Assembly: GCA_020849795.1 (NCBI GenBank)
Contig: JADZFR010000023.1
Coordinates: 1-64,000 of the forward strand
DNA length: 64,000 nt
Direction: 5' to 3'
Origin: Planctomycetota bacterium
GTDB taxonomy: Bacteria > Planctomycetota > UBA8742 > UBA2392
Shown here: in pieces, positions 54,679-62,954 of the stretch
Numbering within the stretch: the stretch's first letter is position 1
Layout: every line of letters begins with the position of its first letter
The notes under the pieces: model-generated
Databases searched by the model: none
Seen by the model: only the letters and a program-made list of their open reading frames with translations
Told to the model about the DNA's origin: nothing
Made by a program: the position numbers and the translations under genes

Positions 54679-55302
54679 CTATTTGGCCCGATCGCTTCCG
54701 CGATGGGCTCTGAGTCCTTCCACGAACAATTCGCTGTACATCCGCCCGATGTCGGCGGCTTTGAAACTGCCATCCGGGCGGTACCACTTTCCGATCCAGT
54801 TGATCGCGCCCAGGATCGCCAGCGACGCGAGCTTGGGCTCAACCTTGCGGAACTCGCCGTTCTTCAGGCCTTCCTGGATAACCTGACGCATGCCGCGTTC
54901 AAACTGGTCGCGCTTGGCGATGATTTTCGCCAGCAGCTCTTCTTTGAGTGCAGTGAAGTCCAGTGCCAACGCCGAACCCTGCAGGTCGTCGATCATCACG
55001 TCGACGAAGCCCTGGATCAGCGCAGCCAGACGCGTCGCAGCGGCTTCACCCTTTTGCGCCGCAAACACTTCGCGCATCTTTTCCAGCACGCGATCAAGGC
55101 TGAAATCGTGGCAGGCGAAGAGAATTTCTTCTTTGTCTTTGAAGTAGTAGTACAGCGAGCCTTTGGTCATCAGCAGCGCTTCGCTGATGTCTTCCATGCT
55201 TGTGCCGTGGTAGCCCTTGCGGCGGAAGGCAGCCGCAGCGCTGCGCAGAATGGCTTCGCGCTTGAGCTCAGTCTTTTTCTGTCGGCGTTCGGCAGCCTGC
55301 AT
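54679..55302 (-). CDS. TetR/AcrR-family regulator, probably of the BoxB-like gene
   Basis: The 207-residue protein (start ATG 55302) has an N-terminal HTH (AILRSAAAAFRRKGYHGTSMEDISEALLMTKGSLYYYFKDKEEIL) and an all-helical ligand domain. It is immediately upstream of the BoxB-like gene and on the same strand. Two earlier in-frame ATGs (55311, 55323) lie inside the predicted promoter, so 55302 is the likely start and the mRNA is nearly leaderless. Confidence 0.9.
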   Translation of the reverse strand: MQAAERRQKKTELKREAILRSAAAAFRRKGYHGTSMEDISEALLMTKGSLYYYFKDKEEILFACHDFSLDRVLEKMREVFAAQKGEAAATRLAALIQGFVDVMIDDLQGSALALDFTALKEELLAKIIAKRDQFERGMRQVIQEGLKNGEFRKVEPKLASLAILGAINWIGKWYRPDGSFKAADIGRMYSELFVEGLRAHRGSDRAK

Positions 55303-55309
55303 CTGGTTC

Positions 55310-55337
55310 ATTATCTGAACCATAGTTCAAAAGTCAA
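55310..55337 (-). promoter_or_regulatory. TetR promoter with operator palindrome in the spacer
   Basis: The minus strand reads TTGACT (55332-55337), a 16-base spacer, then GATAAT (55310-55315). The spacer contains TGAAC-TATG-GTTCA (55316-55329), a 5-bp inverted repeat. A TetR dimer bound there would block RNA polymerase; autorepression is likely. Transcription should start at about 55303-55304, one or two bases from the ATG. Confidence 0.72.
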
Positions 55338-55414
55338 CCCGCCGGTTTGACGAAACTCATCAACGGAGTAGATCTCTGCTCACTGGCCTGGTGTCGTGGA
55401 GCATCGGTGATTCC

Positions 55415-55438
55415 TGCGACAGACACCAGTCTGTCGCA
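55415..55438. repeat. Perfect hairpin in the TetR-TrmB intergenic region
   Basis: TGCGACAGAC and GTCTGTCGCA form a perfect 10-bp stem with an ACCA loop. No T-tract follows on either strand, so it is more like an operator or an RNA element than a terminator. The rest of the 55338-55721 gap shows nothing else convincing. Confidence 0.55.
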
Positions 55439-55721
55439 CTCTCACTTGGTTGAATTTGTGCAGTCACCACGCGCAGTTGGTTCAATGCAGACTGAATTCC
55501 GGGATTTGCTTTGAGCGATGGCACAGACCTGCTAGAAGTCCTACCCAAGAATGCGCAGCGCCTTGAAGACATCGCTTCCTGCAAACACCCAGTTCATGGG
55601 CATGGTGTTCGCACCGCAGGAATGCTCGCGCAAAGCCCTCAACGAGTGAATCCGGCGTTAGTGAAACACGTTCCGTGCGACTAAGTGCGCGGTGTGAATT
55701 CGCTATGGCCGGAGGTGATTC

Positions 55722-56528
55722 GTGAATCGCGATGAATGGATCCAGAAGCTCAAGAAAATGGGCCTCTCAGGGTATGAAGCGCAAGTCTACCTTGCGCTGC
55801 TTGGTGAAACGCGCGCGCCCGCATCACGCGTGGTGCGCAAGAGCGGTGTGCCCCAAAGCAAGGTGTATGGCGCACTGACCAGCCTGGTCGAGCGCGGTTT
55901 TGCCGAGCAGGTGCTGGGCGACGTGAAACTCTTCCGCGGCATTCCGCCCGAGCAGGCCTTCGAAAACTATCGACGCACCATTGAGGAATCGCTGACAGAG
56001 GCCCAGGCCCATATGGCTGAGCTGTCAAGCGTGGCGCCGGACGCCCCCGGCGATGACCCGGGAAGCCTCGGCATTCGCCTGGTGCGCAGCCAGCAGATCA
56101 AGGCGCTGATCGATGAAGCCGTCGAGTCGGCTGATTCAGAAGTCCTGATCGCGGTGAAAGACCCGCTGGTGATGCCGCCCGACATTGAGCAGGACAAGCG
56201 GGTTCTGGCGCGCGGCGTGAAGCTGAAGCAGGTGGTGGAGAAGTCCCTGCTGCATGACCCGGTGCACGGCGCGGAGACGCTTCGCGAAGCCGAAGAAACC
56301 GACACTGTCCGGTTCATTGAGCATGTGCCGCTGCGCTTTCTGGTGGTCGATCGCCGCATCGCGATGATGGAACTGAATGAAGAAGACGGCAGCACCATGG
56401 CGCTGGTCGTGCCCAACAAGGGCCTGGCCGAGAACATGCGGCGGCTGTTCGCAACGTTGTGGGCACAAGGGGAGGCACCGGATCAACTTCCGGAGTCCTT
56501 TCGAGTAGAGGTTGGCACGAGGGATTGA
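55722..56528 (+). CDS. TrmB-family transcriptional regulator
   Basis: The 268-residue protein has an N-terminal winged helix of the TrmB type (LSGYEAQVYLALLGETRAPASRVVRKSGVPQSKVYGALTSLVERGF), then a coiled-coil linker (EQAFENYRRTIEESLTEAQAHMAELS) and a C-terminal sensor domain. TrmB proteins bind sugars in archaea; the ligand here is unknown. Start is GTG with GGAGGTGATTC. Its target may be the neighbouring surface protein, but that is a guess. Confidence 0.88.
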   Translation: MNRDEWIQKLKKMGLSGYEAQVYLALLGETRAPASRVVRKSGVPQSKVYGALTSLVERGFAEQVLGDVKLFRGIPPEQAFENYRRTIEESLTEAQAHMAELSSVAPDAPGDDPGSLGIRLVRSQQIKALIDEAVESADSEVLIAVKDPLVMPPDIEQDKRVLARGVKLKQVVEKSLLHDPVHGAETLREAEETDTVRFIEHVPLRFLVVDRRIAMMELNEEDGSTMALVVPNKGLAENMRRLFATLWAQGEAPDQLPESFRVEVGTRD

Positions 56529-56576
56529 CCAGCTTTGGGGGCCGGTCTTTTCCGACATTTTGACATATCGATGTGG

Positions 56577-56582
56577 TACACT
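56577..56582 (+). promoter_or_regulatory. Candidate extended -10 of the surface-protein transcript
   Basis: TGGTACACT matches an extended -10 element (TG-n-TACACT). No good -35 lies 16-18 bases upstream (GACATT is the nearest). Confidence 0.35.
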
Positions 56583-56595
56583 GGGCCCGCGTGGG

Positions 56596-56662
56596 GGCAC
56601 AGTCTGGGATTCGGTGCCGGCATAAAAGCCGGCGGGCACCTATGTGCCGCAGACCGGGTCTG
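56596..56662 (+). ncRNA. Structured 5' leader of unknown class
   Basis: Nested helices: GGCACA (56596-56601) pairs with TGTGCC (56643-56648). They enclose GGTGCC (56613-56618) pairing with GGCACC (56635-56640), with an inner GGC/GCC around ATAAAA. A second hairpin CAGAC-CGG-GTCTG (56650-56662) follows. The asymmetric internal loop (GTCTGGGATTC opposite TA) is typical of ligand-binding or protein-binding RNAs. It does not match the cyclic-di-GMP, glycine or cobalamin riboswitches I know. Confidence 0.45.
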
Positions 56663-56702
56663 TACAGGCAACCGGAGTGGGGTTTCACAGGAGAAAACCG
56701 GA

Positions 56703-59700
56703 ATGTGCAAGCAATGGAAGAAGTTGTGCGCGATTACGTGCGTGCTGCTCTTTGGCGCAACATCGCTATCGGCGCAAATCACATCGGAAGTTCTGACAGG
56801 CGCGGCGGAAAGTGCCGGCACCGGCTCGGGCTATCCGATCAATACTTTCTGGCACGACCTGCGTTCAGAGTCGATCTATCTGGCCAGCGATCTGACTGGC
56901 GCGGGATTGACCGGCGGATCGATGATAACCGCCATCGGGTTCAAGTGCGCGCAATTGCCCGGCCGGGCCATTACCAACGTGCGCATTCGTGTTCAGCAGA
57001 CGACGGCGACGACCGTGACGGGCACGTTTGTAGCCAGCGGCTACACTGACGTGTACGGGCCGACCACAATTCCGATTTCGTCGTTTACGGTCGGCAACTG
57101 GTTCACGTTCACGTTCACTACGCCGATTGCCTGGAACGGCACGTCAAACCTGTTGATTGACTACTCGTGCGACGACACCGGGTACACCTCTGGTGGCGGG
57201 TGCTACATGCGCTCTGTTGCGGGAACGCGCACGACTTACGGGTACGATGACAGCGGATACACCTACCCCTTCGCGGGCATGGAAGACGGGACGCGTACGC
57301 TGGTGCCATCGATGCGTATCACTTACACCGGCGGTTCGCTGACCATTATCAGCTCGCCGTCGATGCCCACGGGCGCCGAAGGCGTCTTCTATACACAGAC
57401 ATTGCAGGCGGTCGCCGGCACCACACCCTACACCTGGGCGCTGATCGGCGGCGCACTGCCATCCGGTGTCACCTTGTCCACTGGCGGCGTCATCAGCGGA
57501 ACGCCAGCCGTCAGCACCGGCGGCCAGCAGTACAACTTCACGGTCCGCGTCACGGACAACGTTGCAGCCACCGACACCGAGAACTTCACGCTGTACATCC
57601 AGGGGCCGCCGGCTGCGCTGCCGTTCCTGGACGACTTCTCGGTCGATAAGGGTTGGACCCTGGGTTCAGGCTCGGGCCTGACCTGGCAGCGCGGCCCTTG
57701 CGGCGCGCCCTACACACCCCCGTATGGTGGCCCGGAACCGACAACCGACCATTCACCCGGCACCGACAACTACATCCTGGGTGACAACATCGGCGCGGTC
57801 TATCCCAACAGCATGGGCAGCACGATCTGGGCAACGTCGCCCCCGATCAACTGCTCAAGCACCTCTGACGTCGAACTCTCATACTGGCGCTGGCTGAACG
57901 TCGAAGACTCCAGCTACGACCACGCCTACATCGCTGTCTCAAACAACGGCACAGCCTGGACCCAGGTGTACACCAACGTGGGCGCAGTCGGCGACACCGG
58001 CTGGACACAGCACAAGCTCAACATCTCGGCCGTGGCCGGAAACCAGGGCAGTGTGCGCGTGCGCTTCGGCATCGGTACCACGGACAGCAGCTGGCAGTTC
58101 GCCGGCTGGTGCATTGATGACGTTGAGTTGCGTGAACTGCCCAGCACGACCAAGCTGGTCTGCACCGACTTCACGATCGTCAGCCCCTACACCGTGGGCA
58201 GCCAGAACGACCCCAAGGTCTACACCGGAACGCAGGCAAACTTCTCGGTCACCGTGAACAACACGACGGCGAACAACATCACCGTCAACAGCTTCACCGT
58301 GGCGGTCACGAACTACACAACCGGCAACGCCGAGAACGTCGGCACGTTCACTCTGACACCCACGATCCCGTTTGTGGTTAACGCCAACACGACCGCGCAA
58401 GTGATCCAGGGCGTCTTCAACTGCACGGCGCTGGCAGCGGCGGGTGCAAACACGACATTGCAGGCACGGGCACGCTTGCAGGGCACCGAGGCATCGACCA
58501 ACAAACCTGTCGAGACGGAACGCGATGAGATTCTGTACGTCGACCAGGGACCGCCGCCGCCGCCGCCGGAAATGAACGTGCACGAGACCAACTTCCAGGG
58601 TGCGCTCGTCGGCCACAACCAGGCCGCCGCCGGCACACTGCGCGACTTTCAAAGCCGTGACATCAACGCCGGCCCCGGCAGCTGGCTGAACATTGTGATC
58701 ATCAACAATACCACCAGCAGCATCAATATCGGCACGCCGACGCTGGGCGGCACGGACGCCGCGCACTTCCGACTGGATACTGCGCAGTGGACCAGTTCGA
58801 CCATGACCATCACCACCAGCGGCTCGACATCACAGATCTACTTCTCGGTCCGCTTTGACCCCCACGCCTTGGGCCAGCTTGACGCATACGTCGAGTTCAC
58901 GCACAACGCCACCGCGCCCACCACGACGCCGTATCGGGTGCTGTTCACCGGCACCGGCACCGGCACCGCCCCCGAGCTGGAAGTGCATGAAATCGACTAC
59001 ACCGGCCCGAAAGTCACGTTGGGGCAAGCCGCGGCAGGCACCAACCGCGACTTCGGCACAGTCGCCACTGGCGGCAGCAGCGGGTGGGTAAACATCGTGA
59101 TCTGGAACCGTTTTGCAACCGACACCACGATCAACCCGCTTCCGACGCTCTCGGCGGGCAACACGGCTGACTTTGTGATCGACACGTCGGCCATGAGCAA
59201 CCCGCACGTCATACCGGGCACGACAGCATTTACGGGCACTACGTACTTCAGTATCCGGTTCGCGCCGCAGTCTGCCGGCAGCAAGGCTGCCACAGTCAGC
59301 TTTGGCCACAACGCCAGCAATCCGGCAACCACACCGTTTACGTTTGAGGTCGTCGGATCAGGTATCGCCAGCGGCAGCCCTGCAATCTTTGTGCAGGAGG
59401 CCACGGCCCCGGCGTCGCAAGCCGGCACGACCACTTTCACGGTCACTAACGGCCAGGCGGCCGCCAACGGTCGTGACTTCGGCGACCAGGTCATCACCGC
59501 CGGGCCCACGGGCTACCTGACGATCCGCATCACCAACACAGGCAGCCAGGCCCTGGTGATCGGCAACCCCACGCTTGGCGGTACCGCGCCCGGCCACTTC
59601 CAGTTGAGCACTGTGGCGCCCTGGGCTTTCGTAACGTCGATCAATGCCGGGGCAACGTCCGAGTTCGGCATACGCTTTGACCCGACGTCTGCAGGTGTGA

Positions 59701-60968
59701 AGAACGCCACCGTCAGTTTCACGCACAACGCGACAGCGCAGACCACGACGCCGTTCACGTTTGGCATAACCGGCAACGGTCTGCTGAACGCGCCGATCAT
59801 TGAAGTGCGCGAGACGGACGCGCTGGGTGCAGTCATCGGTTACAACGACCCGGCGGCCGGCACGCTACGCGCCTTCGGCGGGCGCGACGTCAACGCGGGT
59901 GCCAGTGCCGCGCTGACCATTTACATCGAGAACATCGGCAGCGCGCCCATGACGCTGGGCACGCCAGTCGTTACCGGCACCCAGGCAAACCAGTTCGTGG
60001 TCAACTCGACCGGCATGCTGACGACATTGGCCGTGGGAGTATCCACTACTTTCTCAGTTGCTTTCGACCCCAGCAGCTACGGGGCCAAGATCGCCAACGT
60101 AACGTTCGCGCACGACGACCCGCTGGTCACCAACCCGTTCAGCTTTGAGGTTTCAGGCTTCGGTGACGCGCCCAGCATTGAAGTTCGCGAAGGCAGTGCG
60201 GGCGGGCCCATCCTGGTTCACAACTCGGCGCCCGCGGGCGGCCGCGACTTCGGCACCGTGCTGCTTGCATCCATGCCGACCGCGCCGGTCACCATCGTGA
60301 TTGTCAATGCGGGCAATGCCAACTTGACGGTACAGGCGCCCACCATCACAGGGCCCAACGCCAGCAGCTTCAGTCTGACCGCTGTGGGCTTTCCGGCAAC
60401 GGTCGCGCCCAGCAGCCTGGTCAGCTTCACCGTCACGTTCAATGCCAGCCAGGTCGGCTTGAAAGAAGCCACGATCAACTTCGCCCACAACGACTCGGGC
60501 AATGCCAGCCCGTTCCAGTTGCCAATCCAGGGTGTTGCCGCCGACCCCGCCGGCGTGCAGATTGACACCAATACCACGCTGTCGCAGGGACAGGTCGGAC
60601 AGGTCTACGGGCCCGTAGACCTGCGCGCGTCCGGCGGCACCGCACCCTACACCTGGAGCCAGCGTAACGGTACGACCCTGCCCGTTGGCCTGAGCATGAC
60701 CACCGCGGGGGTCATCAGCGGCACGCCGGCTGGACCTGCCGGCATCTTCCAGTTTGACCTGCGCGTGACCGATGCTGCCGGCGGAACAGCCGACCGCACC
60801 TTCAGCCTGACTGTCCAGCCTGCGCCGGGCAGTGGCTTCAGTGGCGGCGGTGGCGGCGGCGGTGGCGGCGGTTGTGAGACCGGCCATGGCACGCCGTGGC
60901 TACTGATGGCGCTGGCGGCCCTTGGCACGCTCGTGTTGGGCCTGCGGCGCCGCAGTCACCGGGCGTAG
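56703..60968 (+). CDS. Large surface protein with five choice-of-anchor D repeats and C-terminal sorting tag
   Basis: The 1421-residue protein has a signal peptide (CAITCVLLFGATSLSAQ), a beta domain (about 25-225), a He_PIG domain (about 225-305) and a jelly-roll/choice-of-anchor J-type domain (about 305-480). A CARDB-like domain (about 485-615) and a PPPPPP linker follow. Five ASPM-SPD-2-hydin-like repeats start near residues 623, 758, 895, 1033 and 1158, each opening with [IL]-x-V-[HRQ]-E and containing A-A/G-G-x-x-RDFG. A final He_PIG, a Gly10 run and the tag CETGHGTPW, TM helix (LLMALAALGTLVLGL) and RRRSHRA complete it. ATG 56703 has CAGGAG upstream. It is probably displayed on the surface; function unknown. 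Confidence 0.88.
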   Translation: MCKQWKKLCAITCVLLFGATSLSAQITSEVLTGAAESAGTGSGYPINTFWHDLRSESIYLASDLTGAGLTGGSMITAIGFKCAQLPGRAITNVRIRVQQTTATTVTGTFVASGYTDVYGPTTIPISSFTVGNWFTFTFTTPIAWNGTSNLLIDYSCDDTGYTSGGGCYMRSVAGTRTTYGYDDSGYTYPFAGMEDGTRTLVPSMRITYTGGSLTIISSPSMPTGAEGVFYTQTLQAVAGTTPYTWALIGGALPSGVTLSTGGVISGTPAVSTGGQQYNFTVRVTDNVAATDTENFTLYIQGPPAALPFLDDFSVDKGWTLGSGSGLTWQRGPCGAPYTPPYGGPEPTTDHSPGTDNYILGDNIGAVYPNSMGSTIWATSPPINCSSTSDVELSYWRWLNVEDSSYDHAYIAVSNNGTAWTQVYTNVGAVGDTGWTQHKLNISAVAGNQGSVRVRFGIGTTDSSWQFAGWCIDDVELRELPSTTKLVCTDFTIVSPYTVGSQNDPKVYTGTQANFSVTVNNTTANNITVNSFTVAVTNYTTGNAENVGTFTLTPTIPFVVNANTTAQVIQGVFNCTALAAAGANTTLQARARLQGTEASTNKPVETERDEILYVDQGPPPPPPEMNVHETNFQGALVGHNQAAAGTLRDFQSRDINAGPGSWLNIVIINNTTSSINIGTPTLGGTDAAHFRLDTAQWTSSTMTITTSGSTSQIYFSVRFDPHALGQLDAYVEFTHNATAPTTTPYRVLFTGTGTGTAPELEVHEIDYTGPKVTLGQAAAGTNRDFGTVATGGSSGWVNIVIWNRFATDTTINPLPTLSAGNTADFVIDTSAMSNPHVIPGTTAFTGTTYFSIRFAPQSAGSKAATVSFGHNASNPATTPFTFEVVGSGIASGSPAIFVQEATAPASQAGTTTFTVTNGQAAANGRDFGDQVITAGPTGYLTIRITNTGSQALVIGNPTLGGTAPGHFQLSTVAPWAFVTSINAGATSEFGIRFDPTSAGVKNATVSFTHNATAQTTTPFTFGITGNGLLNAPIIEVRETDALGAVIGYNDPAAGTLRAFGGRDVNAGASAALTIYIENIGSAPMTLGTPVVTGTQANQFVVNSTGMLTTLAVGVSTTFSVAFDPSSYGAKIANVTFAHDDPLVTNPFSFEVSGFGDAPSIEVREGSAGGPILVHNSAPAGGRDFGTVLLASMPTAPVTIVIVNAGNANLTVQAPTITGPNASSFSLTAVGFPATVAPSSLVSFTVTFNASQVGLKEATINFAHNDSGNASPFQLPIQGVAADPAGVQIDTNTTLSQGQVGQVYGPVDLRASGGTAPYTWSQRNGTTLPVGLSMTTAGVISGTPAGPAGIFQFDLRVTDAAGGTADRTFSLTVQPAPGSGFSGGGGGGGGGGCETGHGTPWLLMALAALGTLVLGLRRRSHRA

Positions 60969-60984
60969 ACGAAAGTCAGCAGCA

Positions 60985-61012
60985 AAACTGCCCGCCGGAA
61001 GGCGGGCAGTTT
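60985..61012. terminator. Rho-independent terminator after the surface protein
   Basis: AAACTGCCCGCC and GGCGGGCAGTTT form a 12-bp stem with a GGAA tetraloop, 16 bases after the stop; the following CATTG gives a short T-run only through the stem end. Confidence 0.8.
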
Positions 61013-61053
61013 CATTGACCGAACGCCGGGCAGGCATAAACTGCACAGTTCGC

Positions 61054-62949
61054 ATGCGCGTGATCTCATGCCACCGCGTCCTCGCCCTGCTCTCCGTATC
61101 CGTCCTTACGCTGTCGTTTAGTCATTCGTCGCGCCTGGTCGCCGACGAAGACGAGAAGATCAAGCTCGCCTGGACACTGCCCGAGCGCACGTGCCTTTAC
61201 TATGAGACTGAGCTTGCACCAAAGCCCGCCGAAGCCCCTGACGAGCCCAAAATCGGCAAAGACCCGGCGTCGGGCATTGACGGCGACACACCCGCCCAGC
61301 CCCGCCGCTGTGAATCCTCTGTGGTCTTCGGCTACGAGATTGACGAGCGGGGCGTGCGCAGGCCCGCCTTCCCAGCCCAGGATATCGAGCAGGTCATCCT
61401 GCAGGCGGCATGGCACCTGCCCAAAGGCACCGTGAAAGTCGGCACCAGTTGGAAAGCGACTTGGCAGCACGACGTCACGCTTGACCGCCTGCCGCCAACG
61501 CTTGGCAGCCAATACGAAATCATCGGCTTTGAGGACGTGAAAGACTTCGGCCGCTGCGCAAGGTTTCGCGGCAGCCACGTGCTGCAGAACGCCCAGACTT
61601 CCAAGGCCAGAATCCGCTGGGAGTCACTGCAAGTCTCCACAGAATCCTGGTTCAGCATTGGCAGTGGCTGCCTCGCGCGCTGCGAAGCCGTAGTCAAGGG
61701 CATTACGAACCAGCAACGCGAAGCCGGCGCCGCCGGGACGCATGATCGCCTGCAATGGCGCATGACCCAGCGCTTTGACTCGGCCGAAAAGGTTTCGCTT
61801 GAGCGCCGATCTGAAGAAGCGCTGATTCGCGGCCTTGAGTACATCTGGAGCGCGCGCCAGAAGGATGGCGGCTGGAACCGGATTTTCCGGCCGCGCGGCG
61901 GCACGGCTCTGGCACTGCTGGCGTTGCTGAGTTGCGGTGTTCGCGCCGACGACCCGCGCATCATTAAGTCGTTTCGCGCACTTGCCGCCCTGCCGCTGGA
62001 CCAGGTGTATCAGGCGGCTGCATCGTGCATGGCCTACGAGGCATTGCTGATTCGACGCCGCGACGACATGGGCAAGCCTGACGCCAGCCTGACGCGCGAA
62101 GAAATGACCGAGCTTGAACGCGTTGCAGGTTACCTGCTCAATGGCCGCAGCAAGATCAACAACGCCTGGGGCTATGACACCGACCCCGACGGGCGCTGGA
62201 CGACCCTGTCGCTGGTCGAGTGGTCATTGTTCGGGCTTGCAGCCGCGCAACGCTGCGGGGTGGCGATGCCGATGTCCATGATTCGCGGCCTCGGCGAACT
62301 CGTGCTTGACTGGCAAGCCGAGAAGGGCGCGCCGGTCAAGCGCGTGGTGTCGGGCGAGATTCGGACAACCGGCACGGTCAAGGTCTCGCGGCTTTCCAAG
62401 CCTGTGGCTGCCCGCGGATGGACCTACGAGCGCAAAGTGGACAGCGGGTCTGACCCCCTGGCCTCGATCCCGTATGCGTCGGTCACCTGCGCGGGCATCA
62501 ACTGCCTGGCCAGCCTGCTGGAGATGGCCCAGAACGCGGACAAGACTGAACGCCACAAAGAGTTCGGCGGCGTTGACGGCTTTCGCAAATGGAAAGAGCG
62601 CGTGACCGACGCGGTCTCAAGCGGGCTGGCATGGCTTGAGCTGAACTATTCGGTGGCGCGCAACCTGGGCGAGGCACACTCGGTGAGCAGCCGCAATCAC
62701 TACTTCGTGTACCTGCACTCCCTGGAGCGCGCGTGCACGTTCAGCGAGACCGAGTGGATCGGTGAACACAAGTGGTACGACGAAGGCCGCGCCGCCCTGC
62801 TGGTGTCGCAGCGCGAAAAGGGCAACTGGGTTCGGCTGGTCATGGAAACCACTGACACCGTTGAGGACACCACGTGCGCCGTGCTGTTCCTGAAGCGCAA
62901 CATCCTCAAGCCGCGCTGGCCTGTGTTCACGCAGAAAGAAGCCGAGTAG
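61054..62949 (+). CDS. Secreted repeat protein of the prenyltransferase/A2M-like alpha-toroid type
   Basis: The 631-residue protein has a signal peptide (VLALLSVSVLTLSF), an N-terminal beta domain of about 220 residues (QVILQAAWHLPKGTVKVGTSWKATW), then an alpha/alpha toroid of about 370 residues (LEYIWSARQKDGGWNRIFRPRGGTALALLALL, WGYDTDPDGRWTTLSLVEWSLFGLAAAQ). It is the second such protein in the window. A catalytic role is not evident. It begins 40 bases after the upstream terminator. Confidence 0.82.
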   Translation: MRVISCHRVLALLSVSVLTLSFSHSSRLVADEDEKIKLAWTLPERTCLYYETELAPKPAEAPDEPKIGKDPASGIDGDTPAQPRRCESSVVFGYEIDERGVRRPAFPAQDIEQVILQAAWHLPKGTVKVGTSWKATWQHDVTLDRLPPTLGSQYEIIGFEDVKDFGRCARFRGSHVLQNAQTSKARIRWESLQVSTESWFSIGSGCLARCEAVVKGITNQQREAGAAGTHDRLQWRMTQRFDSAEKVSLERRSEEALIRGLEYIWSARQKDGGWNRIFRPRGGTALALLALLSCGVRADDPRIIKSFRALAALPLDQVYQAAASCMAYEALLIRRRDDMGKPDASLTREEMTELERVAGYLLNGRSKINNAWGYDTDPDGRWTTLSLVEWSLFGLAAAQRCGVAMPMSMIRGLGELVLDWQAEKGAPVKRVVSGEIRTTGTVKVSRLSKPVAARGWTYERKVDSGSDPLASIPYASVTCAGINCLASLLEMAQNADKTERHKEFGGVDGFRKWKERVTDAVSSGLAWLELNYSVARNLGEAHSVSSRNHYFVYLHSLERACTFSETEWIGEHKWYDEGRAALLVSQREKGNWVRLVMETTDTVEDTTCAVLFLKRNILKPRWPVFTQKEAE

Positions 62950-62954
62950 CGCCG

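Noticed and set aside
56596..56702. Cyclic-di-GMP (GEMM) riboswitch
   Set aside because: TACAGGCAACCGG looks slightly like a GEMM segment, but the conserved tetraloop, receptor and P1b arrangement are missing.
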